A DNA stretch of 64,000 nt from the NCBI RefSeq assembly GCF_000283155.1, contig NW_004454182.1, positions 8,047,188 through 8,111,187 on the forward strand. The letters are read 5' to 3'. Shown here one piece after another: positions 1 to 21,075 of the stretch (its first letter is position 1; each line of letters opens with the position of its first letter). Below the pieces are notes generated by a model. The model did not search any database. It was not told the origin of the DNA and saw nothing but the letters and a program-made list of their open reading frames with translations. Both the position numbers and the translations under genes were made by a program. The stretch is from Ceratotherium simum simum (taxonomy: Eukaryota > Chordata > Mammalia > Perissodactyla > Rhinocerotidae).

Positions 1-1149
1 CCTCATCAACTTTGGAAAATTTCCATTTCAGAAATTTCTGATTTGGTTCACTTTCTTGGAGATTTCTGCCTTGGGGGCATCCTCCACACACATCAGTGCA
101 TATGAAGAAAGCAGCCAGCAGTCCTTTGTCTGAAGCCACGGTCCCTGGCTCTGCCTTCCTCACACAGGCTGCACCATGCCGCTGCTGGGGCTCAAACCAG
201 CTTCTAATTACAGAGTGCCCCGCTGACTGATTTATTGTTTCTTCCTTAATTTCACTGTTTATTGCAGAAGTTGTATTTTAGTATGTTCCTGTAGAATTTC
301 TTCAAAACACACTGCTATTCAGTTTGACCAATAATTTCAGGTTTTTACATAATAGCTCTTCAGATATTTTGCTGGTATGTGAAGCTCAAGAGATTGCACA
401 GGGACGAATATGGCAGGACACATATGCTGGTGGATGAGCTGTATTTCAGCACCTTATAGTTCTAACTCTGTCTTCCTCTATTAATGTTGCATTTAGTCTT
501 AAAAGAGTCAACTTAGCTTGCTCACACTTTCTCCCAAGTAAAATACGTAGTTTCTTTTTCAATATTAAACACAATTTTTTTTTACAAAGACATGCTCAGG
601 ATAAACATCACAAAACTATGCACTCAGATATATGATCTAAAAATACAGTTGACTTATCTCCAAATACCAATGCTAAAATCAAGGTCTTTGAGCCTTTGAC
701 CATGCCCATGGATGGATCCCAAGTTCTAGGATACATTATTCCACATCATCATTTCTATAGTTTGACAAAAACTAGGATGCATACTTAAATGAGAGCATAT
801 CAATACCACTGAAATTCATTACTGCAATGTTTACCTTTTTCCATAATTACTTGAAAATTCATAGCACAGCATCACTAAAAATTGCAAATGATGAGAGCTG
901 TTAATTTACAATCATTTTCTCTCATGATTGTACCACTATCCATTTTTATTTATTCCTAATTAAATTCAATTTCAACTACCTGATTCTGAGTTTGAGGTAG
1001 CTTCCCAGTAGTTCTATTGTGAAAGTGGCATGTTTCAAAGTACCACCTGGAGGATCAGATTAGAGTTAAATGAGAAAAGAAAATATAGTATCGATTATAC
1101 CATTTCCTCCATTGACATACAAACTTAAAAAAAAAAATCACCCATTTCT
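1..1149 (-). other. CASP3: CASP3 3' UTR and possibly downstream flank
   Basis: AT-rich non-coding sequence directly after the stop codon. On the minus strand, AATAAA hexamers appear at 263-258 and 236-231, so a 3' end near 210-240 is possible. The UTR could also run off the window. No SINE is inserted here and no coding ORF is supported. The exact cleavage site cannot be fixed from sequence alone. Confidence 0.6.
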
Positions 1150-9282
<8,133 letters not shown>

Positions 9283-9509
9283 GGATACTTTTATTAACTA
9301 GAATATATAGAAAACAGAAGTTAATCAAAGTCAGTCATTAAGAGCACTGCACTATATTAATTATTCCAATGATTATCTCTCCAAATACTTTATATGGACA
9401 TTTTCACATTAGGATTATCACTCCTCCCCAAGCTTCACCTCTACTGTTAAAGGTTTCTGTGAGTCAAACTTGAAAACAATAATCCTTTGTAAGGGTATGT
9501 GTAATATAG

Positions 9510-9650
9510 CCCATCTCTCTCTCTCAATCTCTTTTAATTGAGCTATGAAGTACATATAGTACACAGATAAGAAATGTGCAGCTCGATAAATTTTTACATT
9601 TGTATACCCCCACCACATCAAGATACAGATTGCCACTTGTTTCTATTACA
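9510..9650 (-). mobile_element. L1 3' end fragment (old)
   Basis: Resembles the antisense 3' part of an old L1 (TTGAGCTATGAAGTACATAT, then ATTTGTATACCCCCACCAC). It is short and diverged, so the assignment is tentative. Confidence 0.5.
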
Positions 9651-9904
9651 ATAGATCAGGTCATTGGTAAGAACTCAGCCTTCAAACTCAACACAGTTAA
9701 AAACCAAAAACTTGAAAAATAAGGACGAAACAATCTTGACTTTCTCCAGCCTCTAGAAGCCCTGGCAATCTCAAAAATTCCAATCAAAATACAACTTTAA
9801 CTTAACTCCTATGCTAAAATCATAAATCTTAAAAGAATACACAACCCCATCAACAGGACTCAGTCAACCATAAAAGCCTTTACAGAAAGTCCAAGCCTCC
9901 CACC

Positions 9905-10082
9905 CCCTTCTTAAATTTTTTAAATTGTCATAAAATATACACACATTCTACCATTTTAACCATTTTTAAGTGTACAGGTCAGTGATATTAAGTACAGTCA
10001 TCCTGTTGTGTAACCATCACCACCATGCATCTCCAGAACTTTGTTATCTTCCCAAACTGAAACTCTGTACCAAAGCCCCTTC
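9905..10082 (-). mobile_element. L1 3' end fragment
   Basis: Antisense to an L1M-type 3' UTR: CCATTTTAACCATTTTTAAG, GTGTAACCATCACCACCATG and TCTCCAGAACTTTGTTATC. It lies in CASP3 intron 1. Confidence 0.8.
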
Positions 10083-10424
10083 TTTTCAAGGTCTCCTGAA
10101 AGCTAAGTTCTTTCTTAGCTCTCTCTTCTTGCAAGAACTCTCAGTTCTACTCTTCTCTAAAGCTAAGTTCTTTCCTCCTCTCTCCATAAGTACTGTGTGC
10201 ACGTACAGTGGGGAAAGATGGCAAAAACAATATGGAAAAGAGGAAGTGTCAGGACCCCTGTTTAACCACAGGGGAGGGCAGTGTTTCACCTTCTCTCAAA
10301 GGTAGTCTTTGTTTTTGCATTTCTCTAACGGCTTTTTGCTTTTCTACCATCTTACTTCCTGTAGGTTTTCTAGAAAACCAAGGGAAGATGACTACAACTG
10401 GAATGACACATCTTTTAGTCAGTA

Positions 10425-11190
10425 AGCAAATATCTGGTGGCACGTGCTTTGTGCCAGCTACCATTTTGGGCACTAGGACAGGGTGGAAGATAAGACAAAG
10501 TTCCTACCTTCAAGAATCTTTCATTCTAGAGAGGAGGACTAATTATAGATTGATAATAAGATTTCAGATACTGACAGGGGCTATGAAGAAAATAAAACAG
10601 GGTAAAGGAATAGACTGGGAGTGTGAGCTCCTTTAGCTAAGGTGATTGGGGAAGTCATCTCCGAGGTGACATTTACACTGAGATCTAAGTGACACAGAGG
10701 CTACCAACTGAGGCTGTTCTTGCTGGAGGAAGGACCAGCAAGTACAAAGGCCCTGGAAGAGCTTGGGGTATTCATGGTGCAGAAAGAAGACCAGTTCGAC
10801 TAGTCCAGGGTGAAGGAAGGGAAGGCGTGAGAGGAGATGAACCAGGAAAGGCAAGATCACACAGGGCCTTAGGAGCCAAGAGGAGCTTCCAGTCTCTCCT
10901 AATTGCAAGGAGAAACCTTTGGAGTGTTTTAAGCAGATGAGGGACGCATGCTTTAAAAAAATCACTCCGGCTGCTGAGCAGAGAATCGACTGTAGAAGGT
11001 TGAGTGGAAGCATATAGGCCAATGAGAAGCCTTCTGGAACAGTTCCGGAAAGAATGCTGGAAGCTTGGACTAGAGCTCAACAGTGGATATGGGTAGCTAA
11101 GAACCTGGAACTGAGAGGGACATCAGGGCCGGAGATTACCGGGGCACTCTGATGTTTAGAGGGTTATTAGAGGAAGCAGGGCCAGCAAGA
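10425..11190 (-). mobile_element. L2 LINE fragment
   Basis: Antisense L2: CTTCAAGAATCTTTCATTCT, then TCTCCGAGGTGACATTTACA, CACAGGGCCTTAGGAGCC and ATCACTCCGGCTGCTGAGC. ORFs here (up to 142 residues) are by-products. Confidence 0.8.
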
Positions 11191-12439
11191 GACTAACGAG
11201 AGTGAAGGAAACGGGGGAAAATCAGATGACTGTGCTGTACCCAAGCATGCAGAAGTCTTTCAATGAGTGTTGGATAGTTTCGAGTCTTGCTAAGTGGTTA
11301 ATTTAGATGAGGAAAGAAAACCACTTGCTTTGGCAAGAATGTCCATATAGTACAGATTGTCAAAAAAAATTGTCCAAGACTTGGAATGGGCAAAAGAAAT
11401 TACTAGATAATTTTAGTGCAGTGCTGGGCACTGTCTAGAGGAATCTCGGGGATTATCTGATTTTATGGGGTGTCCTCTTTTGATCGACCTTCTACTGACT
11501 AGGCTATTTTACAGCTCTGTGGGAAGTTAAGCCATAAAAAACAGATAACCAGACAAATGACTCTTGTCTACAGAAATGAAAATTAATTTTATCTTGTTGT
11601 CTTTGATGCAATGGATTTCCAACCTGTAGAAGAGATGCCCCTCCCAAACTACATTCTATTGCCTGACAGGACATTAACCAGTTTTGCTTCTATTAGCAAA
11701 TTCGTTTTATTATACCCAACCGTCTACATCTACGTCTGCTCTTCAAATTCTCCTTTGAACTGGTCTTAACATCTTACTGGTTCTATTATTAATCAATCAA
11801 TTGAATAAAATATTTGACAATTTATTTTATATTTACACAACAGCCAAGTTTTACTTTTTGAAAATTGTATTTTAAAAGGATCAAGGTTGCTGCAGTGAGT
11901 TGAAAGAATGGGAGAATGAAGATGAGTAAAGATGACAAAAGTGAGTTAGCACAGTTTTGCCATGAAGGGGAAAGGAGAAATGGGACAGTAGGTGGAAGGG
12001 GACAAGAGGTAGAGGAGATTTCTTGTTTTGTTTGGTTTTAAAGATGGGACATATGTGTCCCATCAGCATGTGTTTATGCTGATGAGAATGATCCGTGGAA
12101 AGTGAGAAACTAATAATAGGCAAGAGGAGAGAAAGTGAAGTTCTTGATGGGATGCAAGGCTTTGCAAATCTAGCTCACATATGGAGAAGCATTAGTCTCA
12201 GATAAGAACAAGCAGGGTTCACCTACTGTATTGTGAAGGAAGGATGACTAACTCTTTGCACCCAACATGTGGAGGCTGGTGAATCTGATGGAAGGACGAT
12301 GAGGTATTTCTTATATGATTGCACATGATAAACTATGAGACAAGAATCCCCAAATATCCTACCTCTACTTTCATGTGTACTTACCACATATTTTACCAAG
12401 TAGTACCAAAAACTAATCACCCACAATGCTAGCAAAAGT

Positions 12440-12860
12440 GTATCAGACAGGCATTCTCATATACTACTAGAAGGGACACAAATTGGTATCATCTCTTGAG
12501 AACATTTTGACAACGTGTCCCCCCACGCCTCAATAAAAGCCTTGACGTTTGATCTAGTAAAATTACACTTCTAAGAATGTAGCCTAAGGAAGTAACACCA
12601 GAGATTGGGGAGAGGCGGGAAAGAGCAGGAAATGCATTATTCATGAAAATATTGAGAATTTGAACAGAGAAATAGTTAAGTTATAGTATATCCATACATT
12701 GGTTAATACAGCCATAAAGCTTTTTGAAAGAACCTATCAATAACCTGGGAAACGCACGTAACATAAGGCTAAGTAAAAAAAAGGCTATAAAACTGTGTAA
12801 AACAATATAATCTCAATTAAAATAAACACAAGAAAAAGACCAAAAGGAATTATACAGCAT
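12440..12860 (+). mobile_element. Old L1 3' UTR fragment
   Basis: Typical plus-strand L1 3' phrases: ATTCTCATATACTACTAGAA, then AATAGTTAAGTTATAGTATATCC and TAAGGCTAAGTAAAAAAAAGG. It lies in CASP3 intron 1. Confidence 0.7.
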
Positions 12861-13031
12861 CTTTACATATTAACCTATTTATTAACAGTGGCTATCTCTG
12901 GGTGATGGGAATACTGACAACTTATTTATTCCTTCATATTTTTCTGTATTTTTTCATTTTTCTGTAACAGCTGCATTGTTTCTTAAGTTATAAAATAGTA
13001 ACAAAGATTATTTTATAGAATAATATCTATC

Positions 13032-13288
13032 GGGGCTGGCCCAGTGGCATAGTGGTTAAGTCCGTGCGTTCTGCTTCAGTGGCCCGGGGTTCGTGGGTTC
13101 AGATCCTGGGTACGGACCTACACACCACTCATCAGGCCGTGCTATGGTGGCATCCCACATACAAAATAAGAGGAAGATGGACACAGATGTTAGCTCAGGG
13201 GCAATCTTCCTCAAGCAAAAAGAGGAAGATTGGCAACAGATGTTAGATCAGGGCCAATTTTCCTCACCAAAAAAAAAAAAAAAAAAAA
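13032..13288 (+). mobile_element. ERE SINE, long form
   Basis: The head GGGGCTGGCCCAGTGGC is followed by the body with GAGGAAGATGGACACAGATG, a repeated GATGTTAGCT unit and a long A tail. It lies in CASP3 intron 1. Confidence 0.93.
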
Positions 13289-14577
13289 CTCTCTCAACAA
13301 TGGTAGACTGCATCAAACAGGATTATGCTAGCCAATTTCAACTCTCAGCCCTGTTTCAAGAGTGACAAAAATAGGGATTCTCTACTACTATGAAAGTTGC
13401 AATGCTTCCTTAACTGCTCTCTACCATGTTCCAGGCCATCTGCTTTTCTCTTTTTCTTTCATACATACAATAAACATGTATTAGGTGCAGGGAAATCTCA
13501 ACTTCCTTGAATCATAAATATCATAGAGACCAACTACTTGCCCCTATGCATGCCAATGCTAAGTGGGCAGACCATAAGTCAAAGTAATTATCCATCCATG
13601 CTTGAAAAACAAAGTTGTGGTTACTTTGATTAATTGAGAGAACAGTACAGAGTGGCTAACAATTCTGGAAACACAGGCAAATACATAATAAGTAGTTTAT
13701 TGACATTACAATCCACAAGAAAATAATCTTATCTGTGTTTCAAGGCTTTATGGCCAGTCTGTAGAAAATCTGGAGTGAAAACACAGTGGGAAAGAAGACT
13801 TAATAAACATGATAATTTCTGAAGCTGGACACGGAGCTTCTGCCAGTGTCCTTTCTGGCCCCAGGGTTCACCTCAAATTGGCCCTGGGAATGAGTTTGCC
13901 AAAGTAGGGTACACAGTATGTGTTCAGGAACACCTAAATGCTGATAGGTTCCCACCAATAATCAAGGCCCTAACAATATATCTCTTATCAAACACTTCTG
14001 CAAACAGTGCAGTGATTCTTGGGCTGAAACAATAACTTCTTACAACCTTTTGATCTCTTGCCAATGATAAAGCTGTGGGATAAAACAATTCTATCCTATG
14101 ATTGGAATAGACGGTTTAGATTTAAAGAGTGATTAGCTTTCCAGAGTTTAAAAATATTTGGATTCTCGGCTTGTACCAATGTTAAGATTTAATCGAAATA
14201 TTAGGTAACTTTTAAGTAGTCGTTTCCTTTCCATACATTTAATCAACTTTCTTTAACCAAATAATCCTTAAAATTTAAAAGTTTCAGATAGATCAGCCCT
14301 AATACAAGTAATTGTAATTTAATCATTTCTGATATTAGACATGAGATAGACAATTTTGTTTGAATACGGTAGTTGGTGGCTGAAAGGAAAAAACATGACT
14401 TCTTCTAAAATAGGATCTAAAACAGTGTTAAGACTATTTTGATAAGGATTTCTCAGGAATGCATACACATATAGTATATAATGGACTACATATAGTCCGT
14501 TCCCTTCATTATTAGTATCTGAATAATATATATTGCAACAGTATCAGCTGACTTTCATATACTATTAAAAATTTAGA

Positions 14578-14816
14578 GGCCGGCCTGGTGGTGTAGTGGT
14601 TAAGTTCCTGTGCTCCACTTTGGAGGCCCGGGGTAAGCGGGTTTGGATCCCAGGCGTGGACCTATGCACCACTTGTCAAGCCACGCTGTGGTGGCATCCC
14701 ACATATAAAGTAGAGGAAGATGGGCACAGATGTTAGCCCAGTGCCAATCTTCCTCAGCAAAAAGAGGAGGACTGGCAACAGAGGTTAGCTCAGGGCTAAT
14801 CTTCCCCACCAAAAAT
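14578..14816 (+). mobile_element. ERE SINE, long form
   Basis: The head GGCCGGCCTGGTGGTGTAG is followed by the ATAAAGTAGAGGAAGATGGG body and a GCTCAGGGCTAATCTTCC end. It lies in CASP3 intron 1. Confidence 0.93.
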
Positions 14817-16029
14817 TATAATAAATTATACAACAGTAAATAAATCCTGTTGCATCAGACATGTGCATACTTGCTCTCTACTTGTCACCATCTGCTTTTT
14901 CCACATGAACACACCAAATCCACCCTCTTGGGAGCAGAGCTTTCTTGCAGAACGTACTAAAGTGTTAACACTTAGCATTACCTCACCTCCATTAGCTAAC
15001 GCCTGGCTGAATACAAGTTATTCTGGGGATGGTGATCTCATCCTAGGAAGACAAAACATTATCCCCCCAAGGGAAATATTTAATGCCCTAATCAATAACA
15101 GGAGTTTAAGTTCTTAGAACATTTTAATTTGACAAAACATAAATAGGAAAATATACAACAGGGGTTTAAAAAATATATCCTGGCATAGCAATGGACTTAA
15201 CACTACTTGTTTCTTACTTACTGATGTATGTAATTCTTTCCATCAATTCATGATGCTGATGATAATAAAGTAAACTTTTTAATATATATTAATTAGATCT
15301 CAGAGAAGTTCCAAGTGGACCAATGAACATTAGATGGCAACCTGGAACTCGGGTCTTAGCATCACCTCTCTAGTTCCTAAACCCCTTTAGCACTTGCCAC
15401 TAAAGCTACAACAGATAGATCTTCAAAAGTTAAAATATGTTGTCAATATAAATTTACTGTCACTCTAAAATAGATATTTAAGTATTTCATGCTGTGTTTT
15501 CCTAAAGTGAAAAGTTGTAATGTTTTCCCTATTTATATTGTGGTTAAGCCAACTAAAGGGACTGTTGTATACTGCAATAATGAAGTAAAGCAGAATAAAT
15601 TAGCTACAGAGTTAAGGCAGAGAAATAAAAATTAATTTCTAAAATTGAAATTTCTACATGAAGTTATAAAGTATTAAAAATTTGAAAAAAAAAACCCGTT
15701 ATTAAAAATAAATAGTTTGAAACTGTGCCTATAGTAGAGATTTCAAAATGAGATATGAAATTAGTATAACCAGTTTGAGAGAGTCCTACTCAGCTAACCT
15801 GTCACCTATCAGTAGGCTGTTCTTGGTCCTACAAGGAAACTGAGGTAAGGGATAAAACCTGGTCTCTGCTCTGTTTAAATCTCAAAATGAGACATAAGAA
15901 GCAACACTGCTTACTTTTGAATCATCTCCATGAATATAAATATCTTTAAAAAAAAAATTTATAAGTAAAGATTTACCAAAACAGGTAGTCAAAGAAAGGG
16001 CCAAAGAACCACAATGTCTTGTGTGATTA

Positions 16030-16300
16030 GAGTGTTATGTAATAACAGTTCCTCTCACTGCCAGCTCTTATGGGCTTGGCTCTGAGCTAAAAGGTACTTT
16101 TATTGATTGATTGATTGATTTGTTATTTATTTATGTATTTCTGGTTAGTCCTTCCAACGATGCTGAGGCATAATGATCCTCTTTTTAGAAAAAGTTCAGT
16201 TGACTGAGACTCAGAGCAGGTAAGTAAGTAACTTCCAAGTGGCAGAGCCAGGATTCAAACCAGGATTTGTCTGCCTTGAGAGGGCAGACACCCGCTCTTC
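16030..16300 (-). mobile_element. MIR SINE with GATT microsatellite
   Basis: Antisense MIR: TGGGCTTGGCTCTGAGCTAA, then GACTGAGACTCAGAGCAGG and GCAGAGCCAGGATTCAAACC. A short (GATT)n tract lies at 16101-16121. Confidence 0.75.
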
Positions 16301-17265
16301 TACATGGCTTAGTACCATATAGGAGGGAGAATACTATCTATGATTTCAGGGAAGGAAACAAAAGTCCATAACCTAGAAGCTCTAATTAAGATGAGACAAA
16401 GAGCACAAATAACACGATAGAAACTGACTGCAGAGACACTGAAATAGTGTAAAGCTCACTTATTCTTATTAAAGAAGAAAACAGGTTATGGTGTTTCTGA
16501 TGCCTCTCGGTAATTCACTTCTAAAAGTAAAATAACTGGTGTCAGGTTAAGCATTCAGCATAAGTCAGTAAGACATATTTTCTACATCTCTGTTTGCCTC
16601 TAAAGGAAAGGTGAAGTCGTTCCAGTATGACCTCTAGGGAGACTAAACTTCTGTCAAAAAACTTGAAAAACACCAGGATTGTATTTATCATCAATCAGAG
16701 AGGAAAAAGTCTCAAAAGCAGTCCCATTTCCAGATTTAGTAAGTGAAACAGAAAGAACATACTTTTCACAACAGTTTACATAAGAAGACTCTAGCTGTAA
16801 TGTGCCAGCAGTTTTATTGAAATTGTTTCCCATCAGGTCTCTGAATTTCTTTGGAAACTTATGACAATCACCAAACTGGATACTGTCATTGGGCCTGATA
16901 AAGCCAATCTTTTAATATTTATTTTGTAATTAAGGTGAAAACACACAAGCAGCAAGTAAAATTAATTACAGAATAAACTAAGTTCAGTTGTGCCATACAA
17001 ACAAATAAAACCATTCTTTCCTTTTCTCTGGAAAGGGCGACCTGACCAGGCAGACAGACTGGTGAGCTCCCCACTATTCAAGGCCATTGGCCAGAGAGAA
17101 CACAGAACTTACTATGCAAGGGGTCTGTCTTCCTCTCACCTGAGGTCCTATGATGGTACCTTTAGAGGGACAAAAGGAGAAATGGGAAAGTCCTTGCAAA
17201 CCTAAATATTTTGTATCAAATAAATGTAGAATGAAGGATCTTGGATGCCTTTTATAAAAATCACA

Positions 17266-17540
17266 GGGGCTAGCCCAGTGGCACAGTGGTTAAGTTCGGC
17301 ACATGCTACCTCAGAGGCCTGGGGTTCGCGGGTTCGGATCCCGGGCGCGGACCTACGCCACTCATCGAGCCATGCTGTGGTGGCAACCCACATATGAAAG
17401 AGAGGATGATGGGCAGGAGGAAGATGAGAAGAAGATGAGATGAAAGGAAGACGTTAGCTCAGGGCCAATCTTCGTCAAGCAAAAAGAGGAAGATTGGAGA
17501 TGGATGTTAGCTCAGGGCCAATCTTCCTCACCAAAAAAAC
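17266..17540 (+). mobile_element. ERE SINE, long form with purine-rich insertion
   Basis: The head GGGGCTAGCCCAGTGGC is followed by a body with about 40 extra purine-rich bases (GGAGGAAGATGAGAAGAAG), then a GCTCAGGGCCAATCTTC unit present twice and a short A tail. Confidence 0.92.
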
Positions 17541-17949
17541 AGAGAAAGAATTACAGATAACTTGTAAGGCCTCTTCCCTCCCCCTGAGAACCACTCCTCT
17601 GTAGAAGCAGATTTAGGTTTATAACCACCTGATTCAAGAAATCCTGCCTTCCAGAGAAGGTTTGAAATTGTGAAAAGTCTGAGTCAGTAGTATTTACTCA
17701 ATTGTCATTTGTGCCATTAGCATTTACTGAACACCAACTGTGCACAGAGTACTGTGGTAAACCCTGAGTGTATGAAGTAATGGAAGACAGAAAGACCCTG
17801 TCCCTGTGTGGGACTCACAACCACGCTCACCGGCATTCAAAAGTAGCTCAGCAAGGCAGATGCCAGACAGTGTGCACTACACATCAGATAACTTTATCTT
17901 ACTCTCCCCTAATTCAGAAGCCCTATAAGCAATCTGAAGGCAAGAACAA

Positions 17950-18120
17950 ATAAGCAGAGAAATAACAATATTACACAGAGATTTAGAAAGCACTGTCACA
18001 GACATTATCTCATTTTATCCTCACAACCCTGTGAAGTATGTATATCACTTATGCCTATTTACGGATGAGCTAGTAAGTGTCGTCCTTGGGACCTGGCCTT
18101 AGGTCATCTGACAAGAGTAC
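17950..18120 (-). mobile_element. MIR SINE fragment
   Basis: Antisense MIR core: GACATTATCTCATTTTATCC, TCACAACCCTGTGAAGTATG, then CCTATTTACGGATGAGC. Confidence 0.75.
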
Positions 18121-18904
18121 CTATTCCCCTCCATTACATTTGTATTTGTTAAATATCTACAAAACAGTTATCTAACAGTCTAAGAATTCCCACATCTTTT
18201 TTTAGGCCCAAACACCAGTGCTTCCCATCTTTGAGGCAGAGCTTAAAGAAGTATCTAATACTAGGCACCAGAATCAATTTAATACCATTCATAAAAATAA
18301 AGACTGCTTTCTAGCATTACAAGGGGGATGCGGCAGTAGGAGACTGTGTTATAGCAGGTTTGAAAGCAAAACAGTAAAGAAGCATTGCAATCGCCCATAT
18401 CAGTAAGACGTGAGTCTCTTAAAACCGCAGGAGGCAAGGCTTTCTCAGGATAGCAAAAAGAAATCCGATTTAATTAGGCACAATGTTTCATTTCTTTTTT
18501 ACTGTCAACAGGTTTTATTGCCACACTCCAAAAAACTGTCCGTTCATTAAAGCACATTCTAACTTTCAAAAGCCTTCTTTTGCAAAAGAGCAAAGCAAAA
18601 CCAAAGCTCAAATATCAGGTTGCGATAGCGGTGATTTAAGCTTTACATTTCATTCTTAGAGATTATGTAACCACAACACATTCAAAGCGGCCAAGCACGT
18701 TTTGATACAGGCTGGTCTAAACCACCTTGCTAAGCAGCTCCTATTACTATCTTGTTTACTCACATCGTGAGTATCCATATTTCACCTCTACCATTCCTTC
18801 CTAATCCAATCTTTTAATTATATTTTGCTAAGTAATCCTAAAACACGTTTATTTTTTCTAGATAGGGCATAATTATTAAAAAGCATAAGACTGTAGTATA
18901 GGCG

Positions 18905-19520
18905 TTCACTTGTGCAGGCCCTGGACATGGGGAAGGGCAGTAAAGAACAAGACAAACGCAGTTCCTCACGGAATTTGCTTACAAGCTAGTAGGAAAGATA
19001 GGAAACAAGCAACTGCAAAGGATATGACGTTTTCCTCTATGAAAATCCCGATGCGAAAGGAACACATAATAGGAAGACTTAACCTTGAAGTGTTGAATGA
19101 GAACAGAAACTAAGTAGGAGTTCTTCAAGCAGATGTGATGCAACCAGAGTGGGAATGCAGGAATGTTCCAGGCAGAGAACAGGTATTAAGATCAGCCTGG
19201 CTGTGTAGAAAGTGAAACAGGCTATAATGAAATATAAGGCAAGTGAGGAGACCAAGGAGCCAACCTGTGCTTGGCTATGTTACCATGCTAAGGGACTGGG
19301 ATTTTCCTATGGGCAAAGAAACAGTTTTCTAGATTTTTATTTTGTAAAGATCCCTCAGCCTGTGCTGTAAAGAATGGAGTGAAGAAGGGCAGAGGGTCTG
19401 GAAGTATGGAGGCCAATGAGGAGGCTGCTGTAGCCAGGTAAGAGCCTAGGTTGACTTAAATCAGAGATGGAGCGCAGTGGACAGATCTAGCGGACATTTA
19501 GGAGGTCGAGGAGGCTTTGG
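18905..19520 (-). mobile_element. L2 LINE fragment
   Basis: Antisense L2 phrases: GAATTTGCTTACAAGCTAGT, GGAATGTTCCAGGCAGAGAA, CCTGTGCTGTAAAGAATGG and AATGAGGAGGCTGCTGTAG. It ends a few hundred bases before the CpG island. Confidence 0.75.
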
Positions 19521-20050
19521 TGGCTAACTGGGGAAGGACCGGGGACAGGTAGCTGAGAAGGTTGGTTCTTGGTTTTTTGGTTTGGGTTCCACTTACTGAG
19601 AATGGGAGAGAGGCAGCTGCTTGGGAAATAAGGCTTGAGAGAGAACAAGGGTGACAAGTGTGAGAAAGGCACTCGCATTCAACATGGCCTGAGTGAATTT
19701 CAAAGCAGCTCCTAGGTGGATTTGGCCATGGACACACAGTCACATGGCCGAGCTGGACGGACTCACGGAGACCTTCAGGTCTCAAAAGGAATTAGAGTTT
19801 AACGCCTGAAATTGCTTCTCCCGAAAACTGAGTTACATAGTCAACCAGGGAAAATCTAGGCCCGAGACAGAGAAGGCCGCAGAGAGCACACCCTCATCCA
19901 ACAATGGGAGTGAAGTTCAGCCCCGAGGGCCAGCGCCACTGGGACGGCACCGGGCCCGCCTCCTGCCCTCGGGGCATCGTTTCTCCGCGCCGACCATCCG
20001 CTACTCCCGTCCCGGCCGCGCTCACTTCCCTGGCATCCCGCTGCCTGCCG

Positions 20051-20440
20051 CTCCCGGGCCCGACCTCCCACCACCCGGCCTCGGCGCCCCCCTCCCCCGC
20101 GCCCCGCTCCCGGGTCCGACCTCCCACTACCCGGCCTCGGCACCTCGGCGTGGCCTCTCGGTTTTCGGTGCGCCTCCCGTCCCGCGGGCTGGGCATCTCC
20201 AGTCGGGTCTCCCCTCCGCGGCCTCCTCATCCCGGGCCCGGGCTCCCGCCCCCCACCCGCCCCCCGGCCTCGAGGCCCCCAGCCTGGCCTCTCGATCTTC
20301 GGTCCGGTGTCCCGTCCCCCAGGCTCGGCATCTCCAGCCTGGCCTCCGCTGTCGGCCTCCACACCCCCAGCCCGGCCCCCCGACCCGCGGCCGGGCCTCC
20401 ACACCCCGGGCCAGGTTTCTCGCTCCGCGGGCTCCAGCGC
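20051..20440. repeat. Degenerate GC-rich repeat array in CpG island
   Basis: A 35-base unit at 20051-20085 recurs at 20107-20141 with two mismatches (CTCCCGGGYCCGACCTCCCA...). A second related pair at about 20153-20203 and 20286-20337 shares GGCCTCTCG, then CCGTCCC, then GGGCATCTCCAG or CGGCATCTCCAG. More distant GGCCTCCACACCCC units follow to about 20440. This looks like an old minisatellite-type expansion inside CASP3 intron 1. Confidence 0.7.
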
Positions 20441-20628
20441 TCCTCCTCGCGCCCGTCGTCGTGGCCAAACAAAGGATCCGCCGCCCGGAGCGTGCCCCTC
20501 TCCTCCGTCTCCCCGGAGCAGCTGCAGGCCCCAAGGGACCCCGGGGCGCGCGCCGGGCTGGAGGCGATGCAGGGAGCGGGCCCAGGGCCGACGGCGCGGC
20601 GTCGGGAAGACTCGAGGGCGGCACTCAC

Positions 20629-20728
20629 CGCACAGCCTCCACGCACCAGCCAAGCGTCCACTCCGCTCTGCGCCCCGCCAGGTCGGCTTCTGCGGCCCAC
20701 CGCCCCCAGCCCGCCGAGCGGAGCTCGG
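20629..20728 (-). other. CASP3: Candidate CASP3 non-coding exon 1 (3' part)
   Basis: On the minus strand the sequence GCTGTGCG is followed by GTGAGTGC, a near-consensus splice donor with GT at 20628-20627, inside the CpG island. This is the right place for the untranslated first exon of CASP3, whose first coding exon has an acceptor but no upstream start. The 5' part and the transcription start would lie in or near the run of N. I infer the exon from position and donor only. Confidence 0.55.
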
Positions 20729-21075
20729 NNNNNNNNNNNNNNNNNNNNNNNNNNNNNNNNNNNNNNNNNNNNNNNNNNNNNNNNNNNNNNNNNNNNNNNN
20801 NNNNNNNNNNNNNNNNNNNNNNNNNNNNNNNNNNNNNNNNNNNNNNNNNNNNNNNNNNNNNNNNNNNNNNNNNNNNNNNNNNNNNNNNNNNNNNNNNNNN
20901 NNNNNNNNNNNNNNNNNNNNNNNNNNNNNNNNNNNNNNNNNNNNNNNNNNNNNNNNNNNNNNNNNNNNNNNNNNNNNNNNNNNNNNNNNNNNNNNNNNNN
21001 NNNNNNNNNNNNNNNNNNNNNNNNNNNNNNNNNNNNNNNNNNNNNNNNNNNNNNNNNNNNNNNNNNNNNNNNNNN
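20729..21075. other. Assembly gap (347 N)
   Basis: A run of N within the CpG island, flanked by very GC-rich sequence. It probably hides the transcription starts of both genes. Any ORF translated across it is meaningless. Confidence 0.99.

Larger units (their letters stand above)
9298..20628 (-). other. CASP3 intron 1 (11.3 kb)
   Basis: Lies between the inferred donor at 20628 and the acceptor at 9298. It holds L1 3' fragments, two antisense L2 pieces, several MIR pieces and three ERE SINEs, each listed separately. The stretches 11200-12430, 13300-14570, 14830-16020 and 18130-18900 contain nothing I can assign. The island end (19860-20628) is GC-rich and carries a degenerate repeat. Confidence 0.7.

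Noticed and set aside
10208..11080. ORFs of 74-142 residues on both strands
   Set aside because: They lie in an antisense L2 fragment and have no conserved protein features. Frames on both strands are by-products of the repeat.
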